In this document: in pieces, positions 35,178 to 45,900 of the stretch
Layout of the letters: each line of letters opens with the position of its first letter
Position numbering within the stretch: the first letter of the stretch is position 1
Source of the DNA: Sulfopaludibacter sp035606355
GTDB taxonomy: Bacteria; Acidobacteriota; Terriglobia; Bryobacterales; Bryobacteraceae
Direction: 5' to 3'
Assembly (NCBI GenBank): GCA_035606355.1
Contig: DATNFO010000066.1
Coordinates: forward strand, 1 to 64,000
DNA: 64,000 bases
Translations under genes and position numbers: made by a program
The notes under the pieces: model-generated
Told to the model about the DNA's origin: nothing
Seen by the model: the letters and a program-made list of their open reading frames with translations, nothing else
Database searches by the model: none

Positions 35178-37088
35178 ATGAAGCATTCCGGTTACTGTTG
35201 CACCGCACTTCTTCTCACCGCGCTGGGGGCGCCGGTGGTTTTCGCGCAAGCGCCCGCATCACTGAAGATCGATCTCCAAACGGCGAAATCGCCCGTGAGC
35301 CCGACGCTGTACGGCCTCATGACGGAAGAGATCAACTATTCGTACGATGGCGGCCTGTATGCGGAGTTGATCCGCAACCGCACATTCCGGTCCGATTGGA
35401 GCGGCATTCTCAATTGGTTCCTGATTGAGAAGGGGACGTCGGCGGCAAACATCGGCGTCGATGCCAAAGAGGGACCGTCGGCGGCGATTGCCAACAGTGC
35501 GAAGCTAGAGGTCACGAAGGCGGACACGAACAGTCCGGCCGGCCTGATCAACGAGGGCTACTGGGGGATTGCCGTTCGCCCGAACTCCCGCTACGCCGGC
35601 TCATTCTTCGCCAAAGCGGGCGCCGAAGGCTCGCTGCCCGTGAAGGTCGCGCTGGTGGCGGACGAATCGGGGCAGGTGCTCGCCAGCGCGTCCGTTCCGG
35701 TGGCCGGGACCGCGTGGAAAGAATACAAATTTGAAATGCAGTCCGGAAATGCCGCGCCGTCTTCGGAAAATCACTTCGAGATCACGATCGACAGGCCGGC
35801 CACCTTGTGGCTGCAACTGGTATCGCTGTTCCCGCCGACGTACCACAACCGGGCAAACGGCAACCGCATCGATATCATGGAAAAGCTGGCCGCGATGCAT
35901 CCTTCGTTCCTGCGATTTCCCGGCGGCAATTACCTGGAGGGCGGAAACATTCAGACCCGCTTCGATTGGAAGAAGATGATCGGGCCGCTCGTCGACCGCC
36001 CGACGCACCCCACCACATGGAGTTACCATTCGAGCGACGGCATGGGCCTGCTCGAATACCTGGAGTGGTGCGAGGATCTGCGCATGGAACCAGTGCTCGC
36101 GGTTTATGCCGGATACTCGCTCGGCGGACAGGTCGTGAGGCCCGGCCCCGACCTCGACCGTTACGTGCAGGATGCGATGGATGAGCTCGAGTATGTAACC
36201 GGCGGAGCCGATACCAAGTGGGGTGCGCTGCGCGCCCGCGATGGACACGCAGCTCCCTTCAAAGTGCGCTACGTGGAAGTCGGCAACGAGGACAACTTCG
36301 ATCGCGCCAGGACCTACGATGGCCGCTTCGCCCAGTTCTTCAAGGCAATCAAAGCGAAGTACCCGGAGATCCAGGTGATCGCCACGATTCCGGTAAAAGG
36401 CGTCACGCCCGATGTGGTCGACGACCATTACTACAGCCGCCGCCAACACATGTTCGAGCTCTCCAAACACTACGACACTGTGGATCGCAACGGCCCGAAG
36501 ATCTTCGTCGGCGAGTGGGCCACGCGCGAAGGCACGCCCACTCCAAACCTTGGCGCCGCGCTAGGCGATGCCGCATTCCTCACAGGGCTGGAACGCAACA
36601 GCGATCTGGTGGTGATGGCGTCATACGCGCCGCTCTTCGTCAACGTGGAGCCGGGCGGCATGCAGTGGAGTACGGACCTGATCGGCTTCGACGCGCTCAA
36701 CAGCTATGGGTCACCCGCGTATTATACGCAGGTGATGTTCAACTCCTGCCTGGGCGATCACACGATGGCATCGGATCTTTCGGGAGCGGGCGACAGGTTC
36801 TTCTATTCCGCCACCGCGACCAAGGGTGCCAAAGCCTGCGTGAAGCTGGTCAATGCCTCTTCCGTGGCGCAGCCGATCAACCTTACTCTCACCGGTCTGG
36901 GCGCGGGGAATCACGCGGCGGTGCTGGACACTCTGAAGGGGAACACCACCTGGGCGACCAACACCATCGACCACCCGACCCGTATCGTGCCGGTGCGCAC
37001 GAAACTGACCGTCAAGGGCGAACGGCTCGACCACGTGCTGCCGCCGTATTCGATTCAGGTTTTGGAAGTGGATCTGAAGTCCAATTGA
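35178..37088 (+). CDS. GH51 alpha-L-arabinofuranosidase
   Basis: The 636-residue enzyme has a signal peptide (ALGAPVVFAQA), then SPTLYGLMTEEINYSYDGGL, the GH51 entry motif, a carbohydrate-binding beta domain (about 90-215), and the catalytic barrel. The acid/base Glu is in EVGNEDNF (about residue 370) and the nucleophile Glu in IFVGEWATREG (about 445). The final ~140 residues form the usual beta-sandwich. It removes alpha-L-arabinofuranose from arabinoxylan or arabinan, in the periplasm or outside. It starts the seven-gene plus-strand array, 11 bases before the xylose isomerase. Confidence 0.95.
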   Translation: MKHSGYCCTALLLTALGAPVVFAQAPASLKIDLQTAKSPVSPTLYGLMTEEINYSYDGGLYAELIRNRTFRSDWSGILNWFLIEKGTSAANIGVDAKEGPSAAIANSAKLEVTKADTNSPAGLINEGYWGIAVRPNSRYAGSFFAKAGAEGSLPVKVALVADESGQVLASASVPVAGTAWKEYKFEMQSGNAAPSSENHFEITIDRPATLWLQLVSLFPPTYHNRANGNRIDIMEKLAAMHPSFLRFPGGNYLEGGNIQTRFDWKKMIGPLVDRPTHPTTWSYHSSDGMGLLEYLEWCEDLRMEPVLAVYAGYSLGGQVVRPGPDLDRYVQDAMDELEYVTGGADTKWGALRARDGHAAPFKVRYVEVGNEDNFDRARTYDGRFAQFFKAIKAKYPEIQVIATIPVKGVTPDVVDDHYYSRRQHMFELSKHYDTVDRNGPKIFVGEWATREGTPTPNLGAALGDAAFLTGLERNSDLVVMASYAPLFVNVEPGGMQWSTDLIGFDALNSYGSPAYYTQVMFNSCLGDHTMASDLSGAGDRFFYSATATKGAKACVKLVNASSVAQPINLTLTGLGAGNHAAVLDTLKGNTTWATNTIDHPTRIVPVRTKLTVKGERLDHVLPPYSIQVLEVDLKSN

Positions 37089-37099
37089 GGAACCCGTCA

Positions 37100-38416
37100 A
37101 TGTCACATTCTTACTTCGCAGACATACCGCGCATCCGCTTTGAAGGCGCCGCTTCCGAGAACCCGCTGGCATTTCGCTATTACGATAAGGACCGGGTGGT
37201 GCTCGGCAAGAGAATGGAAGACCACCTCCGCATGGCGGTCTGCTACTGGCATACGTTCTGCTCCGAGGGCGCGGACATGTTCGGGCCCGGCACCTTCCAC
37301 CGGCCGTGGCACAGCGGCCCGATGGATCAGGCGCACGCCGAGCAGAAACTGAATGAAGCCTTCGAGTTCTTTACTCGACTGGGCCTGCCGTATTTCTGCT
37401 TCCACGACACCGACGTGATGGCAACGGCCAACACCATCCGGGAGCACGTCGACAACCTGGCTCGCATCGGCGACCGCATTCAGGAGAAAATGGCGGCCAC
37501 CGGCGTGAAGCTGCTGTGGGGCACGGCCAATCTCTTCAGCCATCCGCGCTATATGGCGGGCGCGGCTTCCAATCCGGATCCCGACGTGTTCCGATTCGCC
37601 GCCACGCAGGTCCGGCACTGCATTGAGCTTACGAAGCGGCTCGGCGGCGAGAACTACGTGCTGTGGGGCGGGCGCGAAGGCTATGAATGTCTGCTCAATA
37701 CGGATCTCAAACAGGAGAAGGCGCAGCTCGGGCGTTTCCTCAAAATGGTGGTGGAACATAAGCACAAGATCGGCTTTCCGGGAACCATTCTGGTAGAGCC
37801 TAAGCCGCACGAACCCACCAAGCACCAGTACGATTTCGACGTGGAGACCGTCTACGGTTTCCTTCACGCCAACGGACTGGAAAAGGAAGTGAAGCTGAAT
37901 ATCGAGGCGAACCACGCCACTCTCGCCGGCCACAGCTTTGAGCATGAGATCGCCACCGCTGTAGCGTTGGGCGCATTCGGATCGATCGATATGAATCGCG
38001 GCGATCCGCAGAACGGTTGGGATACGGACCAGTTCCCGAACGACGTTCGCGAGATCACGACGGCGCTCTACTACATTCTGTTGGGCGGCGGCTTCACAAC
38101 CGGGGGCAACAACTTCGATGCCAAGATCCGGCGGCAGAGCATCGAGCCGGTCGATCTGTTTTACGCGCACATTGGCGGAATCGATACCGTGGCGCGAGGT
38201 TTCCTGAATGCGGCCGCGATGATCGAGCGCGGCGAGCTCGCGAAGATGCTGCAAGACCGCTACGCCGGATGGCGAAGCGAGTCCGGACGGGCAATTCTGG
38301 ACGGGAAGATGACACTCGAATCCTTGTCCGATGGAGCAGTCGCGGACGGCGTCAATCCGGTTCCGCGTTCGGGCAGGCAGGAATTGCTCGAGAACCTGCT
38401 GGGCAGGTACATTTGA
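37100..38416 (+). CDS. xylA: Xylose isomerase
   Basis: Starting at ATG 37100 the protein is 438 residues, the usual length for class II xylose isomerases, and cytoplasmic. Motifs are WHTFCSEGADMFGPGT, FCFHDTDVM (the catalytic His), WGGREGYECLLNTDLKQE, VEPKPHEPTKHQYDFD (metal-binding Glu and Lys), LNIEANHATLAGH and NRGDPQNGWDTDQFP. It converts D-xylose to D-xylulose. The open frame extends far upstream inside the GH51 gene, but homology begins at this ATG. Lying between GH51 and GH10 genes, it ties cytosolic pentose use to the secreted hydrolases. No xylulokinase is in the window. Confidence 0.97.
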   Translation: MSHSYFADIPRIRFEGAASENPLAFRYYDKDRVVLGKRMEDHLRMAVCYWHTFCSEGADMFGPGTFHRPWHSGPMDQAHAEQKLNEAFEFFTRLGLPYFCFHDTDVMATANTIREHVDNLARIGDRIQEKMAATGVKLLWGTANLFSHPRYMAGAASNPDPDVFRFAATQVRHCIELTKRLGGENYVLWGGREGYECLLNTDLKQEKAQLGRFLKMVVEHKHKIGFPGTILVEPKPHEPTKHQYDFDVETVYGFLHANGLEKEVKLNIEANHATLAGHSFEHEIATAVALGAFGSIDMNRGDPQNGWDTDQFPNDVREITTALYYILLGGGFTTGGNNFDAKIRRQSIEPVDLFYAHIGGIDTVARGFLNAAAMIERGELAKMLQDRYAGWRSESGRAILDGKMTLESLSDGAVADGVNPVPRSGRQELLENLLGRYI

Positions 38417-38447
38417 GCCCGGCGCTGCAAGAGGAGAAAGCAAGAAC

Positions 38448-40337
38448 ATGAATCCACGTCGTACCATTCTTCAGGCCATGGCCGGGGCATTGCTGGCGTC
38501 CTGCGCGGCGTATGGCGCCGACGCCGGAGGCACCCCGCTTCTTCCGGCGGACTCCGCCGCCATTTTCAAACTGAGCGCCAACGCGGCCGAGTACGCGGCG
38601 ATGTCCACCGCCTCCGTCACCGGTCAGCCGTTCAAAACCGCGCTCCGGATCCAGGTAACCAGGAAACCGCAACGGCCCGCGGAGGTGACGCTCTCGGCGC
38701 CCGCGGATGCCGCCATCGCCGCCGGTGATGTGCTGCTGGTCTCCTTTTGGATGCGCTCCGGCGATGCCGCGGAAGCGACTCTCGATGCCGGATTCCGTAC
38801 CGTACCGGGAGCAGCGCCCGCCTTCGGAGCACCCGGTGCTCCCGGCGTACGCGGTGGGGCGGGAGCAGGGGCGCCACCTGCCGGACGAGGCGCGGGAGGT
38901 AGAGGACGCGGCGGCTTCGGCGGTGCGCCATCATTGAACGCGCCTGCCGTGGCCGGCACAGCCTGGAAGAAAGTGCAATTTCCGTTCGCTGTGGCGCGGG
39001 CCTACAACAAAGGAGAGTCCGAGGTCACCTTTACTCTTGGGTTGCGCGAGCAGACTCTGGAGATCGGCGGCATCGAGCTGACCGATTACGGAACCTCGAA
39101 AAAGGTCTCCGAACTGCCCTTCACCAGGCTGGGATACGAAGGCAGCGAGCCCACCGCCGCATGGCGGAAAGCCGCCGAAGAGCGCATCGAGAAGAACCGC
39201 AAGGGCGACCTCACGGTGCTGGTGACGGACAAATCCGGCAAGCCGGTTCGCGGCGCGGAGGTCGCGGTCCACATGCGCAAGCACGCATTCCTCTTCGGCA
39301 CTGCCGTCAGCGGAGCTTCGCTTTCCAACCAGCGCTTCAGCCCGGAGGACCTCGCGAAATACAAAGAGGAGATCACCAAGCTTTTCAATTTTGCGGTCAT
39401 GGAGAATGAGAACAAGTGGCCGCAATGGGCCAATGTTGCATCGCGCCCGGCCACGATCGCGGCGCTCGACTGGCTGCGCGACAGCGGGCTCAAAGTGCGC
39501 GGACACAACCTGGTGTGGCCGTCCTGGAATAACACCAACGTGAAGGCCGTGCAGGACGCGAGGAACGACCCCGCGGCGCTTGAGAAGGTCATTCTCGACC
39601 ATATCACCGAAACCACCACCGCCCTGCGCGGGCGCTTCGTGGACTGGGACGTGATCAACGAAACGTTCACGAACCATGATTTCATGGACATCCTGGGCCG
39701 CCATGTGATGGTGGATTGGTTCAAGGCGGCACACGCCGGCGACCCCTCGGCGAAACTCTTCATTAACGACTTCAACATTCTGGAGGGCAATGACCAGCCG
39801 CACCAGGACGATTATGCAGCGACCATCAAGTATCTGATCGACGAGGGTGCGCCGCTGGATGGAATCGGGTTGCAGAGCCATTTCAACGCACGGGTCACTC
39901 CCATGGACGAACTGTTCAAGCGCCTCGACCGCTTCGCGGCATTCGGGAAAGAGCTCGAGATCACCGAGTTCGATATCGATACTTCCGACGAGGCTACGCA
40001 GGCCGATTACACGCGCGATTTTATGACCGCCACGTTCAGCTATCCTTCGGTGAAGGCGTTCATCATGTGGGGCTTTTGGGAGGGTTCGCACTGGAGACCT
40101 CGCGGGGCCATGTTCCGGCGCGATTGGTCGCCGAAGCCGAATTTCAACGCGTATAACGATCTTGTTTTCAAGAAATGGTGGACCAATGCCAGCGGGAAAA
40201 CCGGCGCGAAGGGCACTTTTGCTACGCGCGGTTTTCTGGGTGAGTACGATATCGAAGCCAAAGCAGGCGGCAAAACCAAGACCATCCACGTGACCCTTCC
40301 CAAGGCCGGTGCCAAGGTGGAGTGCGTGCTGGAATAG
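38448..40337 (+). CDS. GH10 endo-1,4-beta-xylanase
   Basis: From ATG 38448 (MNPRRTILQAMAGALLASCA; GAGGAG upstream) the protein is 629 residues with a signal peptide. A carbohydrate-binding-like beta domain (about 25-225) is split by a Gly/Arg-rich stretch near residues 125-160. The GH10 barrel begins near residue 245 with RKGDLTVLVTDKSGKPV and the HAFLFGTAVSG motif. The acid/base Glu is in WDVINETFTN (about 404), the nucleophile Glu in ITEFDIDT (about 506). IMWGFWEGSHWRP is a typical C-terminal site motif. It cuts the xylan backbone outside the cell or in the periplasm. Confidence 0.95.
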   Translation: MNPRRTILQAMAGALLASCAAYGADAGGTPLLPADSAAIFKLSANAAEYAAMSTASVTGQPFKTALRIQVTRKPQRPAEVTLSAPADAAIAAGDVLLVSFWMRSGDAAEATLDAGFRTVPGAAPAFGAPGAPGVRGGAGAGAPPAGRGAGGRGRGGFGGAPSLNAPAVAGTAWKKVQFPFAVARAYNKGESEVTFTLGLREQTLEIGGIELTDYGTSKKVSELPFTRLGYEGSEPTAAWRKAAEERIEKNRKGDLTVLVTDKSGKPVRGAEVAVHMRKHAFLFGTAVSGASLSNQRFSPEDLAKYKEEITKLFNFAVMENENKWPQWANVASRPATIAALDWLRDSGLKVRGHNLVWPSWNNTNVKAVQDARNDPAALEKVILDHITETTTALRGRFVDWDVINETFTNHDFMDILGRHVMVDWFKAAHAGDPSAKLFINDFNILEGNDQPHQDDYAATIKYLIDEGAPLDGIGLQSHFNARVTPMDELFKRLDRFAAFGKELEITEFDIDTSDEATQADYTRDFMTATFSYPSVKAFIMWGFWEGSHWRPRGAMFRRDWSPKPNFNAYNDLVFKKWWTNASGKTGAKGTFATRGFLGEYDIEAKAGGKTKTIHVTLPKAGAKVECVLE

Positions 40338-40372
40338 CGTATAAACTTATTCGAATACCGCGAAGGAGATAA

Positions 40373-41359
40373 ATGACGATGCAGATGAAGTCTTTCGGTT
40401 TAATTCTGTTCACCGTGACCGGACTGGCGCTTGCCCAGCCACCGCAGACCATACCGCCGGCGACGACCCAGCCGGGAACGACTCCGCCGGCCGGCCGGGG
40501 ACCGGGCCGCGGTCCGTTTGCGCCCATCGTCATCGGACCGCGCGCTCCCGTGCCGCCCGAGGTGGCGATTCCGCAACCGACTCCCGCGGAGTTGACTCAG
40601 GTGAATCAGGCGCTGCAGAAGTGGATCAATTCCGACAAATCCGGAGCCAAGCCGCTGCTCAAGAAATACGAATCGCTACTGATGCTGCAGCCGCCGCGTT
40701 TGAATGTCGCCGCGACCTACACGCAAAGCGTGCAGCGCATGGGTCCGCGGCACGAGGGTTTCGTCGAGACCGCCAGGAAAGGGGACATCGATCTGCTGCT
40801 GGACGGCGATTCCATTACCGACTGGTGGGTGCAAGGCGACGCCAATAAAGCGATGTTCGAAAAGTATTTCGGCGGCATGAAAACGGCCAACTTCGCCATC
40901 GCAGGCGACACCACGCAGGGTGTTCTTTGGGGCTTGCATAACGGCGAAGGCCAGGGTTTCCAGCCCAAGGCCATCATGCTGATGATCGGCACCAACAACA
41001 CGGGCGGCACCGACAACGCGGGAACAGCGACTGCCGCGGAGATCGCGGAGGGCGTGGGCGCCGTGGTGCAGGAGATGAGGACCGACTTCCCGCAAGCGAA
41101 GATCCTGCTGCTCGCCATCTTCCCGCGAGGACTGCCCGGAGATTCGGTCCGCGATAAAATTGCGCACATCAACCAGATGATCTCGAAACTGGATGACCAG
41201 CAGCATGTCTTCTACCTGGATATCGGCGGCAAGTTCCTGGACGACCGCGGCTTCTTCCTCCCGGATTCGTTTCGCGGCGACAACCTGCACCCCCAGGCCA
41301 AGGGTTATGACATCTGGGGCGCGGCGGTAAAAGACAAACTCGCCGAGCTGATGAAATAA
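40373..41359 (+). CDS. Secreted SGNH/GDSL-type esterase
   Basis: The 328-residue protein starts at an ATG with AAGGAGA upstream and has a signal peptide (MKSFGLILFTVTGLALAQ), then a Pro/Thr/Gly/Arg-rich linker. The SGNH blocks are DGDSITDWW (nucleophile Ser, about residue 146), FAIAGDTTQGVLWG (Gly), MLMIGTNNTGG (Asn) and DNLHPQAKGYDIW (Asp and His, about 303). Members related to the PAF-acetylhydrolase group include acetylxylan esterases; removal of acetyl groups from xylan fits the position after GH10 but is inferred. Its stop overlaps the next start (TAATG). Confidence 0.9.
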   Translation: MTMQMKSFGLILFTVTGLALAQPPQTIPPATTQPGTTPPAGRGPGRGPFAPIVIGPRAPVPPEVAIPQPTPAELTQVNQALQKWINSDKSGAKPLLKKYESLLMLQPPRLNVAATYTQSVQRMGPRHEGFVETARKGDIDLLLDGDSITDWWVQGDANKAMFEKYFGGMKTANFAIAGDTTQGVLWGLHNGEGQGFQPKAIMLMIGTNNTGGTDNAGTATAAEIAEGVGAVVQEMRTDFPQAKILLLAIFPRGLPGDSVRDKIAHINQMISKLDDQQHVFYLDIGGKFLDDRGFFLPDSFRGDNLHPQAKGYDIWGAAVKDKLAELMK

Positions 41360-41928
41360 TGTCTCGCCTTCTAATCATTACCGGCGATGGCGGAGAGTCC
41401 TACGAGGCGCTCTATGCGGTGCACCGCTTCGAAGAGGAGGACTGGACCGGTGTGGTCGCGGCGCCCTCGGCCCGGCGGCTGAACCTGGTGATGCATGATT
41501 TCAAACCGGGATGGGACACGTACATCGAAAGGCGCGGCTACGGACTCGAAGCCGCCCTGGCATTCGACGATGTCAATGTGGACGACTATGCCGCGGTGCT
41601 CGTGCTCGGCGGCAGAGCGCCCGAGTATCTCCGGAATAATCGGAAGCTTCTGCAGATTGTTCAGGAGTTCGACCGGCAGGAGAAATGGATCTTCGCCATC
41701 TGTCACGGCGTCCAGATCATTGCGGCGGCCGGCCTGGCTCGCGGCAGAAAGGTGACGTGCTATGAGCATGTTCGCCTGGAGGCGGAGCAGGCCGGCGGCA
41801 TCTTTGTCGATCAACAGACGGTCCGCGACGGGCGCCTGATAACCGCGCAGACCTGGCAATCGCATCCCTCGTTCTACAAAGAGATCTTCGCGCAGCTATC
41901 GAGCAAACGCCGTGCCGCTCGATCCTGA
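41359..41928 (+). CDS. DJ-1/PfpI-family protein
   Basis: A cytoplasmic 189-residue protein with the PfpI signature: MSRLLIITGDGGESYEALY, DDYAAVLVLGGRAPEYLR, and the nucleophile elbow FAICHGVQIIAAAGL with Cys near residue 114, then VTCYEHVRLEAEQAGG. Family roles include chaperone, protease-like or glyoxal repair activities; the specific one cannot be told. Start and stop overlap both neighbours (TAATG before, 17 bases after), so it is translated as part of the array. Protection against reactive sugar aldehydes would fit, as inference. Confidence 0.88.
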   Translation: MSRLLIITGDGGESYEALYAVHRFEEEDWTGVVAAPSARRLNLVMHDFKPGWDTYIERRGYGLEAALAFDDVNVDDYAAVLVLGGRAPEYLRNNRKLLQIVQEFDRQEKWIFAICHGVQIIAAAGLARGRKVTCYEHVRLEAEQAGGIFVDQQTVRDGRLITAQTWQSHPSFYKEIFAQLSSKRRAARS

Positions 41929-42811
41929 AGTCGCGGACCTGCTGGAGAGGCAGAAGCATCTGCCTCCGCGCTCTTCTCTCACCGTGTCTGAAACGCGCGC
42001 GAGGGTGCGGCAAGCGAATGCGATGGCCGGCGACCCTCCGCCGCTTCCCCGCGTCGAGGATATTCAACTGCCGGGAAACCTGGCGTTGCGGCAGTATTGG
42101 CCCACCGCGAACGCAAGGCCGATCGCCGTGTATCTTCACGGCGGACGGTTCTTCAGCGGGGATCTGGCAAGTCACGACACGCTTTGCCGGCTGCTGGCGG
42201 TGGCTGCCGGGTGCCGGGTGGTCGCAGTGGACTACCGGCTGGCTCCCGAGCATCGTTTTCCCGCCGCAGTGGACGACGTATGCCGCGCCGTCGAGTGGGC
42301 GCTCGGAGAGGACGTTCCGGTTGGCGTGATCGGCGACAGCGCGGGGGCGAATCTGGCCGCCATCGCGGCGCTGCGTCAGCGCGGGCAGGTACGCTGCCAG
42401 GTTCTGATTTACCCGATGATCGACGCCGCCTGCGCATCGCCTTCGTACGCGCAATATGCCGAGGGGTACGGCCCTGGGGCGGCGGACATGGAGCGGGGCT
42501 GGAGAGAATACCTGCCGGAAGGCTGCGATGCGCGGGACTCACTGGCGTCGCCTCTGTACGCCTCAGACCTCGCCGGCGCGCCACCCGCATTTGTATTGAC
42601 CGCGGAGTACGACACGCTGCGCGACGAGGGCGAAGCGTATGCGCGGAAGCTGATCGAGGCCAGTGTCCCGGTGCAGGTGTGGCGGGTTCCGGGCGCGATC
42701 CACGGTTTCTTCGCAATGCCTGGCGAACTCGCGATCGCCCGGCAGGCTTTGACGGAGGTCGCGGAGTTCTTGAGGGTTCGGCTGACTGGTGACTGCGTTG
42801 TGAGCCGATAG
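41912..42811 (+). CDS. Alpha/beta hydrolase, acetyl-esterase type
   Basis: The 299-residue protein begins at GTG 41912, overlapping the end of the DJ-1 gene. It shows the hormone-sensitive-lipase/Aes pattern: YLHGGRFFSGDLASHD (oxyanion HGG, about residue 75), VAVDYRLAPEHRFPA, VIGDSAGANLAA (nucleophile Ser in GDSAG, about 141), and GAIHGFFAM with the catalytic His near residue 264. The Asp is probably in LTAEYDTLRDEG. There is no signal peptide, so it acts in the cytosol on small esters, perhaps acetylated oligosaccharides taken up after xylanase action. Confidence 0.9.
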   Translation: MPLDPEVADLLERQKHLPPRSSLTVSETRARVRQANAMAGDPPPLPRVEDIQLPGNLALRQYWPTANARPIAVYLHGGRFFSGDLASHDTLCRLLAVAAGCRVVAVDYRLAPEHRFPAAVDDVCRAVEWALGEDVPVGVIGDSAGANLAAIAALRQRGQVRCQVLIYPMIDAACASPSYAQYAEGYGPGAADMERGWREYLPEGCDARDSLASPLYASDLAGAPPAFVLTAEYDTLRDEGEAYARKLIEASVPVQVWRVPGAIHGFFAMPGELAIARQALTEVAEFLRVRLTGDCVVSR

Positions 42812-42901
42812 CCGTGTTGGATGGCCCGAGCGGCGCGTCGCTATCAGTTTAGTTTTGCGGCCTCGTTCCGATGTAAAATAAGCATCCATCCAGGAGGCAT
42901 A

Positions 42902-45900
42902 ATGCCGCTGTTAACGCAGACCCGCGCGCTCGGGCTCGCATTGGCGCTCACGCTCAGCGTATCGGCGCAGTCGCCGTACGATTCCGCGCTCAAGAATTTG
43001 AAGTTTCGCAGCATAGGCCCGGCCGTCATGGGAGGCCGCGTCGATGACTTCGCGGTGGTCGAATCCGATCCGCGCGTGATCTACGTCGGCGCCGCCGCGG
43101 GCGGTGTTTTCAAGACGGTGAACGGCGGCCAGAGTTGGCAGGCGATTTTCGAAAACCAGTCCAATCCGTCCATCGGCGATCTGGCGCTCGCGCCTTCGAA
43201 CCCGTCGATCCTCTATGTCGGGACCGGCGAGCCGAACAATCGCCAGAGTTCCTCCTGGGGCAATGGAGTCTACAAGTCGATGGATGGCGGCGCCACGTTC
43301 ACGCACCTGGGGCTGGAGCAGACGCACCACATCGGCCGGATCGTGGTTCATCCTACCGACCCGAGTACCGTCTATGTGGCGGCGCAGGGCGATCTGTGGG
43401 GCCCCAGCAAAGACCGCGGCGTCTACCGCAGCACCGACGGCGGCGCGCATTGGACGCAGGTTCTCTTCGTCGACGAAAACACGGGCGCGAACGATATCGC
43501 CATCGATCCGCAGAGCCCGAACATTCTCTACGCGACGGCATACGAACGGCGGCGCACCGTATTCGGCTTCAACGGAGGCGGACCGCACAGCGGCGTGTAT
43601 CGCTCGACGGACGGCGGTACGACGTGGACCAAACTGGGCGGGCAGACGCTGGGTCGCGGCCTTCCGACGAATGGCGACATCGGCCGGTGCGCGCTGGACA
43701 TCTATCGCAAGAACCCGAACATCGTCTATGCGCTGATCGAACACCAGACTCAGGGCGGCGTTTACCGTTCCGAAGACAAGGGCGTCACCTGGACGCGCAT
43801 GGGCGACACCAATCCGCGCCCTTCGTATTTCAGCCAGATTCGCGTGGACCCCAACAATGACCAGAAACTCTGGCTGGGCGGCGTCAATATCTACATGTCC
43901 GAGGATGGCGGGCGCACGTTCGTGCAGACGCGCTTCCGCGGCGTGCATAGCGACGTTCACGGCATCTGGATCGATCCCTCGGACTCCGACCACCTGCTCA
44001 GCGGCAACGATGGCGGCGTGTGGGTCACCTGGGACGCCGGCCGCAACTGGGCTCACATCGACAACATCCCGCTGGGACAGTTTTACGAAGTTGCCTTCGA
44101 TTATCAAAAGCCGTATCACGTATGCGGCGGCTTGCAGGACAACTACTCATGGTGCGGCCCGAGTTCCAGCACGCAAACGACAGGGATCGGCAACGACAAT
44201 TGGATGACGGTAGAGGGCGGCGACGGGTTTTATAATCGCATCGATCCCACCGACCCGAATATCATCTACGCCGAATCGCAGGATGGGAACCTTTCGCGCC
44301 GCGATCTGCGCACCAGTGAATCGAAATCCATTCGCCCGCTGGAGCCGAACGACAATTCGCCGCGGTACCGGTTCCAATGGAACTCGCCGCTCGCCATATC
44401 GCCGCACGATGCCAAGACAATTTATTACGGCGGCAATCACCTGTTCAAATCCACCGATCGCGGCGACAACTGGGAGGTGCTCGGCGAAGACCTGACCACA
44501 GGCGCGAAGCGCGACGAGCAGCCGATACTCGGCAAGGTTCCCGACGCCACAACACTTTCCCGGCATGACGGCGTAGTCGCGTGGCCGTGCATCACGGCAA
44601 TCGCCGAATCGCCGGTGAAAGCCGGAGTGCTCTGGGTGGGCACCGACGACGGCAACGTGCAGATGTCGCGCGACGGCGGCAAGACCTGGACCAACGTAGT
44701 AAGTCATCTATTGGGCGCGCCGAAGGGCGGCTACGTCAGCCGCATCGAGCCTTCTTATAAGGATGCCGGCACCGCCTACGTCACGTTCGACAATCACCGC
44801 AGCGCCGATTACGGCATCTATATTTACCGCACGACGAACTACGGCGATTCGTTCCAGCGCATCGTCAACGGCATTCCGCCGGACGCCGGCACGGTGCACG
44901 TGGTTCGTGAAGATCCCGTGAATCCGAACCTTCTGTTCGCCGGCACGGAATTCGGGCTCTTCGTTACCTTCGATAAGGGAAGCTCCTGGCATCGCATGAA
45001 GAACGGCCTGCCCACGGTGCCGGTATTCGACATCCAGGTTCACCCGCGCGAGCACGACCTGATTCTGGCGACGCATGGACGCTCCATCTGGATCATGGAC
45101 GATATCAGCGCGCTCGAACAGTTGAACGAAGATGTGTTGAAGAGCGACCTGAGAATCTTCTCCGGGCGCCCTGGCGTGGAATGGAAGATGGCAGACTATC
45201 GCGGATTTCCGGGAACCAATCAGTTCTTTGCCCAGAACGCGCCGGCGGGCGTCATGGTCGACTACTTCGCCAAGAGCGCTGGACCGGTACGCGTCACGGT
45301 GGCGGATGCGTCCGGCAAGCAGATCCGGCAGGCGAACACACGGGCGGAAGCGGGCGCGGTGAACCGTTACGTTTGGGATATGCGGATGGATTCGCCGGTG
45401 CCTCCGGCCGGGCCTAACGGCGCGGGTGCGGCCGGCGGAGGTCGTGGAGGTCGCGGCGCGGCGGGTGGCGGTGGCCGTGGTGGTCGCGGCGGCGGCGCAG
45501 GCGGGGCTCAAGCGGCAACGGCGCCACAAGGCGGCGGCGCCGCTCAGGCCGCCGGTGAACTCGCCACCGAGTTCGGCGCGGAAGGCGCAGCGGGCGCGCA
45601 GGGCGGCGGAGGTGGCGGCGGCGGAGGTGGCGGGGGGCGTTTCGGCGGCGCAGGACGCGGCCCGATCGTCGATCCGGGCGATTACACCGTCACGCTCGCG
45701 CTTGCCGGCAAGACCGAGTCGCACGTCGTCAAGGTGGAAGACGATCCGCGCGTCGACTTCTCGGCTGACGATCGCGCCAAGCGGCGCAAAGCGGTGGATA
45801 CGCTTATCAGCATGACCAAGGAATCCGACGCAGGACGCCGCAAAGCAGTCGCGATGACGACCGCACTCACGGCTTTGACCGACAGTTGGAAGACACCGAA

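Noticed and set aside
37103..38467. A 454-codon minus-strand frame opposite xylose isomerase.
   Set aside because: Xylose isomerase motifs on the plus strand are unambiguous; the antisense frame has no family features.
45420..45660. Gly-rich repeat in the VPS10/BNR gene considered as a possible tandem DNA repeat or assembly error.
   Set aside because: The reading frame is kept across it and similar Gly/Arg-rich inserts occur in other secreted proteins of the locus, so it is treated as real coding sequence.
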